Of a stretch of 64,000 nucleotides of DNA, positions 9,119 to 16,788 are shown piece by piece. Each line of letters opens with the position of its first letter. Within the stretch, counting starts at the first letter, position 1. A model generated the notes under the pieces. That model searched no databases. It saw only the letters and a list, made by a program, of their open reading frames with translations, and was not told where the DNA came from. The position numbers were made by a program, and so were the translations under genes. Source of the DNA: Rhizorhapis sp. SPR117 (GTDB lineage Bacteria > Pseudomonadota > Alphaproteobacteria > Sphingomonadales > Sphingomonadaceae); NCBI RefSeq assembly GCF_021742065.1, contig NZ_JAKKIE010000002.1, positions 62,001 through 126,000 of the forward strand. Direction: 5' to 3'.

Positions 9119-10056
9119 ACGCTATAGTTGGGCGCGAGCATTTTAGCAGGCCGGCAACACGGGACAAGCGCTCTCCGTCAGCCGATCTCCTGCCAGCGCA
9201 TGATAACAAGGCTTTGCTGCGTGCGGAGCGCGCCATCGCCCAAAAATATGTAGGCGGGCGGCTATGGGGCGTGGTGGTTCTTGGGCTGGGCAATTTCTTC
9301 CTTTGGGCGGCGCTGTTTCCGCTCACCATGTTCGACATCATCCCGCTCTGGCTGGCTTTCATCATCGCCACGCTGTCGATAACAGTTTGCTATGTACCGT
9401 CGCACGAAGCCCAGCATTCGAACATCGCGCGCGAAGGCGAAAAGTTGCGATGGGTGAACGAACTACTGGGGCACCTGTCTACAATTCCCTTGATTTTGCC
9501 GTACCGCATGACCCGGATCATGCACTTGCAGCATCATATGCACGTCAATGATCCCGAACGTGATCCTGATTATCCGGATGCCGCCAGAAATGCCTTTCAT
9601 GCGATCATCAAAACGATCGTCAATCGCCAGCCTCGCAGCACGGGGACGATCAACCATTACAAGCGAGTCCTGACGGAGCTCAACAGTCCGGCCGCCCGAA
9701 CGGCACAAAAGGACACGGCCATCGCGCAACTGGCTTCAATGGCCTTTTTCTTCATCATGGCCTGGTCGGGATATCCGCTGGTCATCGCGCTTGTGTGGTG
9801 GCTGCCACGACATATTGCGCTCAGCTATATTCGTTTCTACCTGAGCTGGGCGCCGCATCATCCGCGTGTTGAAACGGGGCGCTATACCAACACGCGCGCT
9901 TTTCGCAGCAGGCTTGGCCACATTGCGTCGATGGGGATGCAATACCATATCGTCCACCATCTCTATCCCAATATCCCGACGCACCGAACGCGCGCTGCCT
10001 ATTGGGAGATGCGTCCCATTCTTGTCGCGCGCGGTTGTGATTTGGGCGAACTTTAG
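9115..10056 (+). CDS. Membrane fatty acid desaturase family protein
   Basis: A 313-residue di-iron membrane enzyme. The three His boxes are HEAQH, HLQHH and HIVHH, with the last followed by LYPNIPTHR. Hydrophobic segments flank the first box and lie between the second and third. The GTG at 9115 overlaps the upstream stop, so I prefer it to the in-frame ATG at 9079, which lies within the upstream gene. Substrates could be acyl lipids or carotenoids: the family includes both fatty acid desaturases and carotenoid hydroxylases. No carotenoid genes are adjacent. Confidence 0.85.
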   Translation: MNAIVGREHFSRPATRDKRSPSADLLPAHDNKALLRAERAIAQKYVGGRLWGVVVLGLGNFFLWAALFPLTMFDIIPLWLAFIIATLSITVCYVPSHEAQHSNIAREGEKLRWVNELLGHLSTIPLILPYRMTRIMHLQHHMHVNDPERDPDYPDAARNAFHAIIKTIVNRQPRSTGTINHYKRVLTELNSPAARTAQKDTAIAQLASMAFFFIMAWSGYPLVIALVWWLPRHIALSYIRFYLSWAPHHPRVETGRYTNTRAFRSRLGHIASMGMQYHIVHHLYPNIPTHRTRAAYWEMRPILVARGCDLGEL

Positions 10057-10186
10057 GTTCAAAATCGGTTGCGGGTGATGGTTGCATCCCAAACAAGCCG
10101 CCTGACATGAAAAAGTGGCGAGCAATTCCTCCCGCTCTGGCCCAAGACCCTAGCTAAATCCTTCATTCCATCCTAAATGCACCCTC

Positions 10187-11233
10187 ATGCATTTCCTGGA
10201 TCAGGCCAAAATCTTCATTCGCTCGGGCGCAGGCGGCCCCGGCGCAGTGAGTTTCCGGCGCGAAAAATATGTTGAATATGGTGGCCCCGACGGCGCGAAT
10301 GGCGGCAAGGGGGGCGACATCATTTTCGAAGCGATCGAAGGGCTCAACACGCTCATCGATTTTCGCTACACGCAGCATTTCAAGGCGCGGCGCGGCGCAC
10401 CCGGCGCGGGGACAAACCGCACGGGCGCTGGCGGCGATGATCTGATCATCAAGGTGCCAATCGGCACGCAGGTCATTTCCGACGATGGCGAGCATGTGCT
10501 GGCCGACTTCACCAAAGCAGGCGAACGCAAGGTATTTTTACGCGGCGGCGATGGCGGACGGGGCAACGCCAGTTACAAGACCAGCACCAACCGTGCCCCG
10601 CGCCAGCATGGCACTGGTTGGCCCGGCGAGGAAATGTGGGTGTGGCTGCGCCTCAAGCTGCTGGCCGATGTGGGATTGGTCGGGCTTCCCAATGCAGGCA
10701 AATCGACCTTCATCAACGCCGTCAGCAATGCCAAGGCGAAGGTTGGGGCCTATCCCTTCACCACAACCCGTCCGCAGCTTGGCGTCGTCAGCCACAAAGA
10801 GCGCGAGTTCGTACTCGCCGACATCCCCGGCCTGATTGAAGGCGCATCGGAGGGTGCGGGTATCGGCGACCGCTTTCTGGGACATGTCGAACGGTGCCGC
10901 GTACTGTTGCACCTGGTCGACGCGACAGGCGATGATCCCGTCGCCGCCTGGAACATCGTGCAGGATGAACTGGCCGCTTATGGTGCGGGTCTGGAGGATA
11001 AACAGCAGTTATTGGCGCTCAACAAAAGCGACCTGCTTGACCGCGAATTGATGGACGATGTCGCAGCGCAGCTCCGCGAGGCGGGGGCCGAGGAAATATT
11101 CCTCATTTCAGGCGCGACCGGCGCGGGCATTGACGAACTGCTGGATCATGTAATCCCGTTACTGGATACGCCAGCGAATGCAGGTGATGAAGAACCCGAT
11201 CAGGGGGAAGATTCGGCATGGTCACCGCTATAG
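10187..11233 (+). CDS. obgE: GTPase ObgE/CgtA
   Basis: The 348-residue protein starts MHFLDQAKIFIRSGAGGPGAVSF-type, the Gly-rich Obg fold that binds the large ribosomal subunit, covering residues 1-158. The G domain follows with Walker A GLPNAGKST (about residue 168), DIPG, and NKSD. A short acidic tail (DEEPDQGEDSAW) replaces the OCT domain of Bacillus Obg, as in other proteobacteria. It acts in 50S assembly and stringent control. Its last 16 bases overlap proB. Confidence 0.97.
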   Translation: MHFLDQAKIFIRSGAGGPGAVSFRREKYVEYGGPDGANGGKGGDIIFEAIEGLNTLIDFRYTQHFKARRGAPGAGTNRTGAGGDDLIIKVPIGTQVISDDGEHVLADFTKAGERKVFLRGGDGGRGNASYKTSTNRAPRQHGTGWPGEEMWVWLRLKLLADVGLVGLPNAGKSTFINAVSNAKAKVGAYPFTTTRPQLGVVSHKEREFVLADIPGLIEGASEGAGIGDRFLGHVERCRVLLHLVDATGDDPVAAWNIVQDELAAYGAGLEDKQQLLALNKSDLLDRELMDDVAAQLREAGAEEIFLISGATGAGIDELLDHVIPLLDTPANAGDEEPDQGEDSAWSPL

Positions 11234-12348
11234 ACGGCTTTGATGCCGCCCATTGGAAACGGATTGTCGTCAAGATCGGGTCCTCCCTGCTGGTGGACAA
11301 GGACGGGCGCATCCGTGAGGACTGGATCAGTACCGTTGTCGAGGACATTGCCGAACGCCATGCGGCGGGCCAGCGGGTCATTATCGTTTCATCCGGGGCG
11401 ATCGCATTGGGCGCACGACGGCTGGCGCTGGCCAAGGGCGGGCGGAGCTGTGTCGAGGATGCACAGGCCGCCGCTGCGGTCGGTCAGATCGCGCTATCGC
11501 ACAAATGGGCGGAATTACTGGCTGCCAAGGGCCTGACTGCCGCACAGATACTCGTGACACTCGATGATCTGGAGCACCGCCGCCGCTATCTGAACGCATC
11601 GGCCACGCTGGAGCGGCTGCTTGGCCTTGGCGTCGTGCCGGTGGTCAATGAAAATGACAGCGTCGCCACGGAGGAAATCCGTTTCGGCGACAATGACCGC
11701 CTCGCCGCGCGCATCGCGCAGGCGGCCGACGCCAGCGCGGTCGTCCTGCTGTCGGATATTGACGGGCTGTATACCGCCAATCCCCACAAATATCCCGATG
11801 CCACGTTGGTCGAACATGTTGAGGCGATCACCGATGACATCATCGCCATGGCTGATGGCGGCTCTTCGTCCGGCATGGGATCGGGCGGCATGGTGTCCAA
11901 AATCGAGGCAGCCAAAATCGCCAATAGCGCGGGCATATCGCTGGCCATCATCAGCGGTCACAAGGATCATCCGCTGACTGCCTTTGCGCAGAGCGGACAT
12001 GGCACCGTCTTTCATTCGGGCAGCAATCAGGGCGCGCGCAAGAAATGGTTGGCGGGGCGGCTGACGATCCGGGGCCATATCACTGTCGATGCCGGCGCGG
12101 CAAAGGCGCTGATAGCAGGAAACAGCCTGCTTCCCGCTGGCGTGCGCGCCGTGACAGGCACGTTCGCACGGGGCGATGCCGTGGACATCCTGACTGATGA
12201 TGGCCGCATTCTGGCGCGAGGTCTGTCCGAATATGACAGCGGCGATGCCGTCAAGATCATCGGTTGCCGATCGGAGGAGATTGCGCGCATTTTGGGCAGC
12301 GTTTCCCGTTCCGTCATGGTGCACCGCGATCATATGGTGATGCTGTAA
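11218..12348 (+). CDS. proB: Glutamate 5-kinase
   Basis: ProB phosphorylates glutamate in the first step of proline synthesis. The 376-residue protein has the amino acid kinase domain (VVKIGSSLLV near residue 18, SSGAIALGAR about residue 60, VPVVNENDSVA, FGDNDRLAARIA) and a C-terminal PUA domain starting at about residue 275. The length is normal for a PUA-containing ProB. The start overlaps the obgE end, an arrangement frequent in alphaproteobacteria. proA is not adjacent. Confidence 0.97.
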   Translation: MVTAIDGFDAAHWKRIVVKIGSSLLVDKDGRIREDWISTVVEDIAERHAAGQRVIIVSSGAIALGARRLALAKGGRSCVEDAQAAAAVGQIALSHKWAELLAAKGLTAAQILVTLDDLEHRRRYLNASATLERLLGLGVVPVVNENDSVATEEIRFGDNDRLAARIAQAADASAVVLLSDIDGLYTANPHKYPDATLVEHVEAITDDIIAMADGGSSSGMGSGGMVSKIEAAKIANSAGISLAIISGHKDHPLTAFAQSGHGTVFHSGSNQGARKKWLAGRLTIRGHITVDAGAAKALIAGNSLLPAGVRAVTGTFARGDAVDILTDDGRILARGLSEYDSGDAVKIIGCRSEEIARILGSVSRSVMVHRDHMVML

Positions 12349-12388
12349 TAGCCATGATTCTGGATTTTCTCTCGCATTGTCCTTTACG

Positions 12389-12480
12389 TCGTCATTCCCG
12401 CGAAGGCGGGAATCCATCTCCCGACCTTGTAACAAGCGGACGGTTCAGGAGATGGATTCCCGCCTTCGCGGGAATGACGA
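12389..12480. repeat. 33-bp perfect inverted repeat, sphingomonad intergenic type
   Basis: Positions 12389-12421 and 12448-12480 are perfect reverse complements separated by 26 bases. Each arm contains its own small hairpin, ATTCCCGC/GCGGGAAT around GAAGG. Such GTCATTCCCGCG-type elements are dispersed between genes in sphingomonads. It sits just after proB and may also act as a transcript end or mRNA stabiliser. No second copy was seen in this window. Confidence 0.85.
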
Positions 12481-12506
12481 AGACACTTTCGGAATCGTTG
12501 GAATAA

Positions 12507-13439
12507 ATGGTCCTTCAGGAAGAAGTTTTTCACCTTGCCATAACCGGCGGAACCGGGTTTGTCGGCAAAACGGTGATCGACCTTGCCCGGACAGAAAAGC
12601 TTGCGGTCAATGCCCTGGCCCGTCGTCCGCAAGCGAATCGGGAGGGCGTGACATGGGTGGATGGCGCGCTTGACCGAGAGGACAGCCTGAACAGCCTGAT
12701 GACGGATGCGGACGCCGTGCTGCACATCGCGGGAGTCGTCAATGCGCCCCACAAAGCCGGATTTGAAGCTGGCAATGCAGCAGGCACTCTGACCGTTGTC
12801 CGCGCCGCGCAAACGGCGGGCGTCAGGCGTTTCATCCATGTCTCCTCGCTCGCCGCGCGCCAACCGGAGCTTTCCGACTATGGCTGGTCGAAACACTGTG
12901 CCGAACAGATTGTCATGGCAAGCGGTCTCGACTGGACCATCATCCGTCCGCCCGCCATCTATGGTCCGGCGGATACCGAAATGTTCGATCTGTTCCGCAT
13001 CGCACGGCGCGGTCTGGTGCTGCTGCCGCCCGAAGGCCGCCTGTCGGTTGTTGAAGTAGGGGATCTTGCCCGCCTGCTGCTTGCCTGCGCACAGGATCGG
13101 GACATCAGCATCGGTGCGCTATACGAGGCGGACGATGGCGTCGATGACGGCTGGAGTCATGGCGCCTTTGGCCGGGCGATAGGGTGGGCCGTTGGCAAGC
13201 GGGTCACTGCGATTGCAACGCCGCGCCCACTCCTGCGCCTCGCCGCCAGAACCGACCGGCTGTTGCGCGGAAAAAATGCGAAGCTGACCAGCGACAGGGT
13301 CAATTATTTCTGTCACCCCGACTGGGTCATTGACCCACTTAAACGCCCGCCCGCGCCACTCTGGCAACCAGAAGTCGGCACGCGGGAAGGCCTGAAAAAA
13401 ACGGCTAAATGGTATCAGGAAAACGGCTGGTTCCGATAG
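12507..13439 (+). CDS. NAD(P)-dependent epimerase/dehydratase (extended SDR); candidate ceramide reductase
   Basis: A 310-residue SDR with the Rossmann motif GGTGFVGKTV at residues 14-23, a DADAVLHIAGVV segment, HVSSLAA and a YGWSKHCAE motif giving the Tyr-X3-Lys catalytic pair. The C-terminal region is divergent, as in atypical SDRs. Caulobacter CerR, which reduces the 3-keto group of oxidised ceramide, is an SDR of this kind and size. Since this window holds serine palmitoyltransferase and a candidate ceramide synthase, CerR is a reasonable candidate, but many SDRs look alike. It lies convergent with the B12 operon. Confidence 0.75.
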   Translation: MVLQEEVFHLAITGGTGFVGKTVIDLARTEKLAVNALARRPQANREGVTWVDGALDREDSLNSLMTDADAVLHIAGVVNAPHKAGFEAGNAAGTLTVVRAAQTAGVRRFIHVSSLAARQPELSDYGWSKHCAEQIVMASGLDWTIIRPPAIYGPADTEMFDLFRIARRGLVLLPPEGRLSVVEVGDLARLLLACAQDRDISIGALYEADDGVDDGWSHGAFGRAIGWAVGKRVTAIATPRPLLRLAARTDRLLRGKNAKLTSDRVNYFCHPDWVIDPLKRPPAPLWQPEVGTREGLKKTAKWYQENGWFR

Positions 13440-13448
13440 GACGAGCCG

Positions 13449-14225
13449 TCACTTGATCCGGCGGACCGGCACGATCAACGGTTCACCCGTCGCGCTTTGG
13501 CCGATATGCACTTCCACGCCATAAGCGATACCAAGAATGGCCGGGGTCAGCACCGCCGCACACGGTCCCGCCGCAACGACCGCACCGTCCTTCAGCACCA
13601 GCACATCGTCGGCAATACGTGCAGCCAAGGTCAGGTCGTGAAGCACAACGACAACCCCCGCGCCATCGCGCGCGCATTGCGTCAACCGGTCGAGCACATC
13701 GAGCTGATGCCCGGGGTCCAGACTCGCCAGCGGTTCGTCGGCAAGCAACCATTGCGGCTCGCCCGCCAATACGCGTGCCAGTAACACCCGCCCCTGCTCC
13801 CCTCCTGACAGGCGCAGCACATTGCGATCGGCAAGATGCGTGCAATCAGTCGCGGCCATAGCGACGGCAATAGCGGCATGATCGGCGGCATTCATACTCC
13901 ACCGCCCGCGATGCGGCAGGCGGCCCAGGCCGACAAGCGTTGTGACGTCGATATCCCAGTGAATATCGGCGCGCTGCGGCAACAGGCCGATCAGACGCGC
14001 CCGCTCACGACGGTCAATCGCAGGAAGGGAGCGCTTATCAAGGAGTATTTCTCCCCCGTCGGGCATGCGCAAACCTGCCAGGCAAGACAACAGGGAGCTT
14101 TTGCCTGCGCCATTCGCCCCCAGGATCACCGTGACCCGGCCCTGACGAAAGCAGCCGCTGACATTGGCGAGGATAGGGCGTCCTCGCAGCGAGAGATCAA
14201 GCGCACTGAATTCCATATCCATCAC
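13449..14225 (-). CDS. btuD: Vitamin B12 ABC transporter, ATP-binding protein
   Basis: A 258-residue ABC ATPase: Walker A GANGAGKSS near residue 35, signature LSGGEQGRVLLARVL, Walker B LLADEPLASLDPG, H-loop VVLHDLTLA. It belongs to the FecE/BtuD/HmuV group. The first ATG overlaps the btuC stop (4 bases); another in-frame ATG lies three codons in. Its place as the last gene of a cobalamin-riboswitch operon makes B12 import more likely than haem or siderophore uptake. Confidence 0.88.
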   Translation of the reverse strand: MMDMEFSALDLSLRGRPILANVSGCFRQGRVTVILGANGAGKSSLLSCLAGLRMPDGGEILLDKRSLPAIDRRERARLIGLLPQRADIHWDIDVTTLVGLGRLPHRGRWSMNAADHAAIAVAMAATDCTHLADRNVLRLSGGEQGRVLLARVLAGEPQWLLADEPLASLDPGHQLDVLDRLTQCARDGAGVVVVLHDLTLAARIADDVLVLKDGAVVAAGPCAAVLTPAILGIAYGVEVHIGQSATGEPLIVPVRRIK

Positions 14226-15187
14226 ACAAGCTCCCGGCGCATGCGATACAGGAGGGCAAGGAAAAAGGGTGCACCGAGCAGCGACATCGCAATGCCCAGC
14301 CGCAACTCGCTCGTACTCGGCATGATTCTGACCAGACTGTCGGCCAGAACGACCAGCAGCGCGCCCGCCAGTGCGGACGGCAGCAACACCGCAGACGGTT
14401 TATGTCCCACCAGTGGGCGAACCAGATGCGGCACGATCAGGCCGACAAAACCAATGACTCCGGCGGCGGCCACCGATGCTCCGACCGTCAGGCCAACACC
14501 CAGCACGACCAGCCACTGCAATCGCAGTGTATTGACCCCCATCGACCGCGCCGCTGCTTCGCCCAGCGTCAGTGCATCGAGCGACCGTGCCGTTCCGGCC
14601 AGCACCGCCATGCCAGCTGCCATGATCGGCAGCGCGAGGCGCACATCGTCCCAACTCCGGTCGGTCAACGCACCCATCAGCCAGGTAATGATTTCCGACG
14701 CAGCAAACGGCGTAGGGGCAAGACTGATCATCAGCGCCGTCAGCGATCCGGTCAGGCTGGACAGGATCATGCCCGCAAGCGTGAAGAGGATGAGACTGCC
14801 CGACCGCCCGGCCAGCATGGCGAGCAGGCCCATGCCTGTCGCAGCACCCGCCAATGCAAAGAGCGGCAACAGCAACGCGGACGCCGCATAGCCGAAAAAC
14901 AGTGACGCCACCGCGCCCAATGCGGCACTGGACGACACGCCGAACAGGCCCGGATCAGCCAGTGGATTGCGCAAATAACCCTGCATCACCGCGCCTGCCA
15001 TGCCGAGCGCCGCTCCAATCCCCACCGCCAGAACCACGCGGGGCAGACGAAGTTCGAATATAATGAGCGAAGCAAGGTCGCCACTCGCCCAATCATGCAG
15101 CGGCACCCAGACCTTGCCTGCCATCAGCGAGAGCATGGCGGCAAACACCAGGGCCATGCCCAGCAGGACATTGATACGGGCGATCAT
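14222..15187 (-). CDS. btuC: Vitamin B12 ABC transporter, FecCD-type permease
   Basis: A 321-residue permease with about ten hydrophobic segments. FecCD family marks: LRLPRVVLAVGIGAALGMAG, the YLRNPLADPGLFGVSSSA stretch, and VGFVGLIVPHLVRPLVG near residue 250, which forms the ATPase-coupling helix. The ATG overlaps the btuF stop as ATGA, so I trim a longer open frame that runs into btuF. It forms the channel partner of BtuD. Confidence 0.9.
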   Translation of the reverse strand: MIARINVLLGMALVFAAMLSLMAGKVWVPLHDWASGDLASLIIFELRLPRVVLAVGIGAALGMAGAVMQGYLRNPLADPGLFGVSSSAALGAVASLFFGYAASALLLPLFALAGAATGMGLLAMLAGRSGSLILFTLAGMILSSLTGSLTALMISLAPTPFAASEIITWLMGALTDRSWDDVRLALPIMAAGMAVLAGTARSLDALTLGEAAARSMGVNTLRLQWLVVLGVGLTVGASVAAAGVIGFVGLIVPHLVRPLVGHKPSAVLLPSALAGALLVVLADSLVRIMPSTSELRLGIAMSLLGAPFFLALLYRMRRELV

Positions 15188-16035
15188 CGCGTTTTGGCCT
15201 TCAGTGAACGGCGAATCTGCGACAGGCGATCGACGGCATCTATGATCGTCGGACCGCCGCAATGGAGCAGGCGCGGCGAATAGGCCCGGATGGCTATATG
15301 TTTCGACAGATCCCGCATGACCGGGTGGGACAGCATACGATCGCGCTGCCCCTCCGCCCCCACCGACAACAGCACGCGCGGCGGTCGGGCAAGCAGATGT
15401 TCGATGGGCAGAACGTCCCATTGCTGCAAACCGTAAGCGCTGCTCATATTGGCGAAGCCTGTCCGGCGCAGCAGTTCATCTGCCAATGTGCCCGCTCCCG
15501 GCACCATCCCCCCGCCCTGCCAGATCAACGCGGGGACCAACGCCTGGTCGTGGGGTTCGGCCCGGTCGAGCGCGGCGTCTATAGCGGCATTCAACCGTTT
15601 ACCGCGCGTCGACTGGCCAATCGCCGCCGCGAGCCGGCTGATTTCTTTTCGACTGTCGGCAACGCTTTGAGGGACGCCCATCTGTATCAGCGGAATGCCC
15701 AATTTTTGCAGGGCATGAATGGTCGGCAGGGCGACATGGGGACCGGCAATGACGAGATCTGCCTGCTTTGCGATCACTTCCTCTGCGGTCCCGGATGTAA
15801 TAGGAAAACGCAGCGCCTGTGCCAGCGGAATAATGGAAGTTGCGCGCGGGTCATGCGAATAATGGCTGATCGCGGCGATCTGTTCGGGATCCGCAATTCG
15901 TACCAGCACTGAATCAAGACATGGGTTGAGGGACACAATGCGATGCGGCTTTGGGGGAGCCGCCGGTGCACTTGCGGCGGGCGATACCGCCAACATTCCA
16001 AGAAGAGCGAGAACAATGACGGCGCGCATGGACAT
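15184..16035 (-). CDS. btuF: Periplasmic cobalamin-binding protein
   Basis: A 283-residue periplasmic binding protein. The signal peptide is MSMRAVIVLALLGMLAVSPAA-like with likely cleavage after ASA. The mature part begins HRIVSLNPCLDSVLV, the usual start of BtuF/FhuD-type cluster A-II proteins, with two small lobes. The in-frame open frame extends 36 codons upstream, but only the chosen ATG gives a signal peptide. It is the first gene of btuFCD, about 120 bases downstream of the cobalamin riboswitch. Confidence 0.85.
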   Translation of the reverse strand: MSMRAVIVLALLGMLAVSPAASAPAAPPKPHRIVSLNPCLDSVLVRIADPEQIAAISHYSHDPRATSIIPLAQALRFPITSGTAEEVIAKQADLVIAGPHVALPTIHALQKLGIPLIQMGVPQSVADSRKEISRLAAAIGQSTRGKRLNAAIDAALDRAEPHDQALVPALIWQGGGMVPGAGTLADELLRRTGFANMSSAYGLQQWDVLPIEHLLARPPRVLLSVGAEGQRDRMLSHPVMRDLSKHIAIRAYSPRLLHCGGPTIIDAVDRLSQIRRSLKAKTR

Positions 16036-16157
16036 TCCCCTCGCTTGAGCAACACAGGGAGTCACGCAGCCCGATTTGGCATGACCCCGACACATGTCGT
16101 CACACGAGGAACTCCTCGATCGCCCGGCACACCCCGTCCGCACGAAAGAACGACTGC

Positions 16158-16345
16158 GTCAGGCAGGTCTCCTGGCTCTCGGGTCATTATCCTGTCACTC
16201 TGCCTTCCCGGATCAGTTCCAGTGGCCTATGGAGCGCGGACTCGCCGATTACAGTTGCGGGGGCAGCACCGGCTCATGGATCGGATCGTCCACTTCCGGC
16301 TTCCCTTTTCATCCCGTCTCCGGGAACCTGTCGCGGCGCGATTGA
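16158..16345 (-). ncRNA. Cobalamin (AdoCbl) riboswitch upstream of btuFCD
   Basis: On the minus strand the sequence shows the B12 riboswitch core in order: GATGAAAAGGGAA, the CCCCCGCAACTGTAA segment, GCCACTGG, GGGAAGGC, and the B12 box GAGCCAGGAGACCTGCC at its 3' end (plus-strand 16162-16178). It would fold upon binding cobalamin and reduce expression of btuF, btuC and btuD. This assigns the FecCD-type operon to cobalamin. Confidence 0.95.
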
Positions 16346-16400
16346 TAGTGTGCGGTCGCCAGGAGCGCAAGCAGCTAATAGCGTAGTGGAGGCGCTGGCC

Positions 16401-16676
16401 TTAACGCACGAACATCGATGCGAGGCCGGCCACGAACCCGCCCAATGCGAGAAAGCCGACACACATGGACAAGGCTTCTTCAAAGCGGCTCCGCCAGTCA
16501 CGATTGACCATCGGGAGGGGAATGACATCACATGGCGTCAGTCTCGCCTCGATTTCGGAATGCAGGGCCGCGACCGGGCCACCTGCCGCTCTGGCGAAAT
16601 AGAGGGGCATAACGACATTTGCGGGACTGGAATCCGTCCTGACACCGTCCTGTTCGGAATTGGGAAGCGCTGCCAT
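16401..16676 (-). CDS. Small hypothetical protein with C-terminal membrane segment
   Basis: A 91-residue protein whose last 25 residues (CVGFLALGGFVAGLASMFV) form a likely membrane anchor. The N-terminal part is soluble and has no motif I recognise. The ATG at 16676 follows AGGAA with a six-base spacer, so I choose it over an in-frame ATG seven codons upstream. It lies between the ABC exporter and the riboswitch on the same strand. Confidence 0.5.
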   Translation of the reverse strand: MAALPNSEQDGVRTDSSPANVVMPLYFARAAGGPVAALHSEIEARLTPCDVIPLPMVNRDWRSRFEEALSMCVGFLALGGFVAGLASMFVR

Positions 16677-16788
16677 GAGAGGTTCCTGTCTGTCCATTAT
16701 TGCATGGGCCGATAGTGACGCACATGTGGTTAACAACTGGTAAATCCGGCCATCATTCCACCGCAAATATTGGTCCGAAACGAAGGTT

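Noticed and set aside
13836..14891. A 351-codon plus-strand open frame antisense to btuD/btuC
   Set aside because: It is the complement of two genes with clear ABC motifs; its composition (Arg/Ser/Pro-rich, no domain) is that of a shadow in GC-rich DNA.
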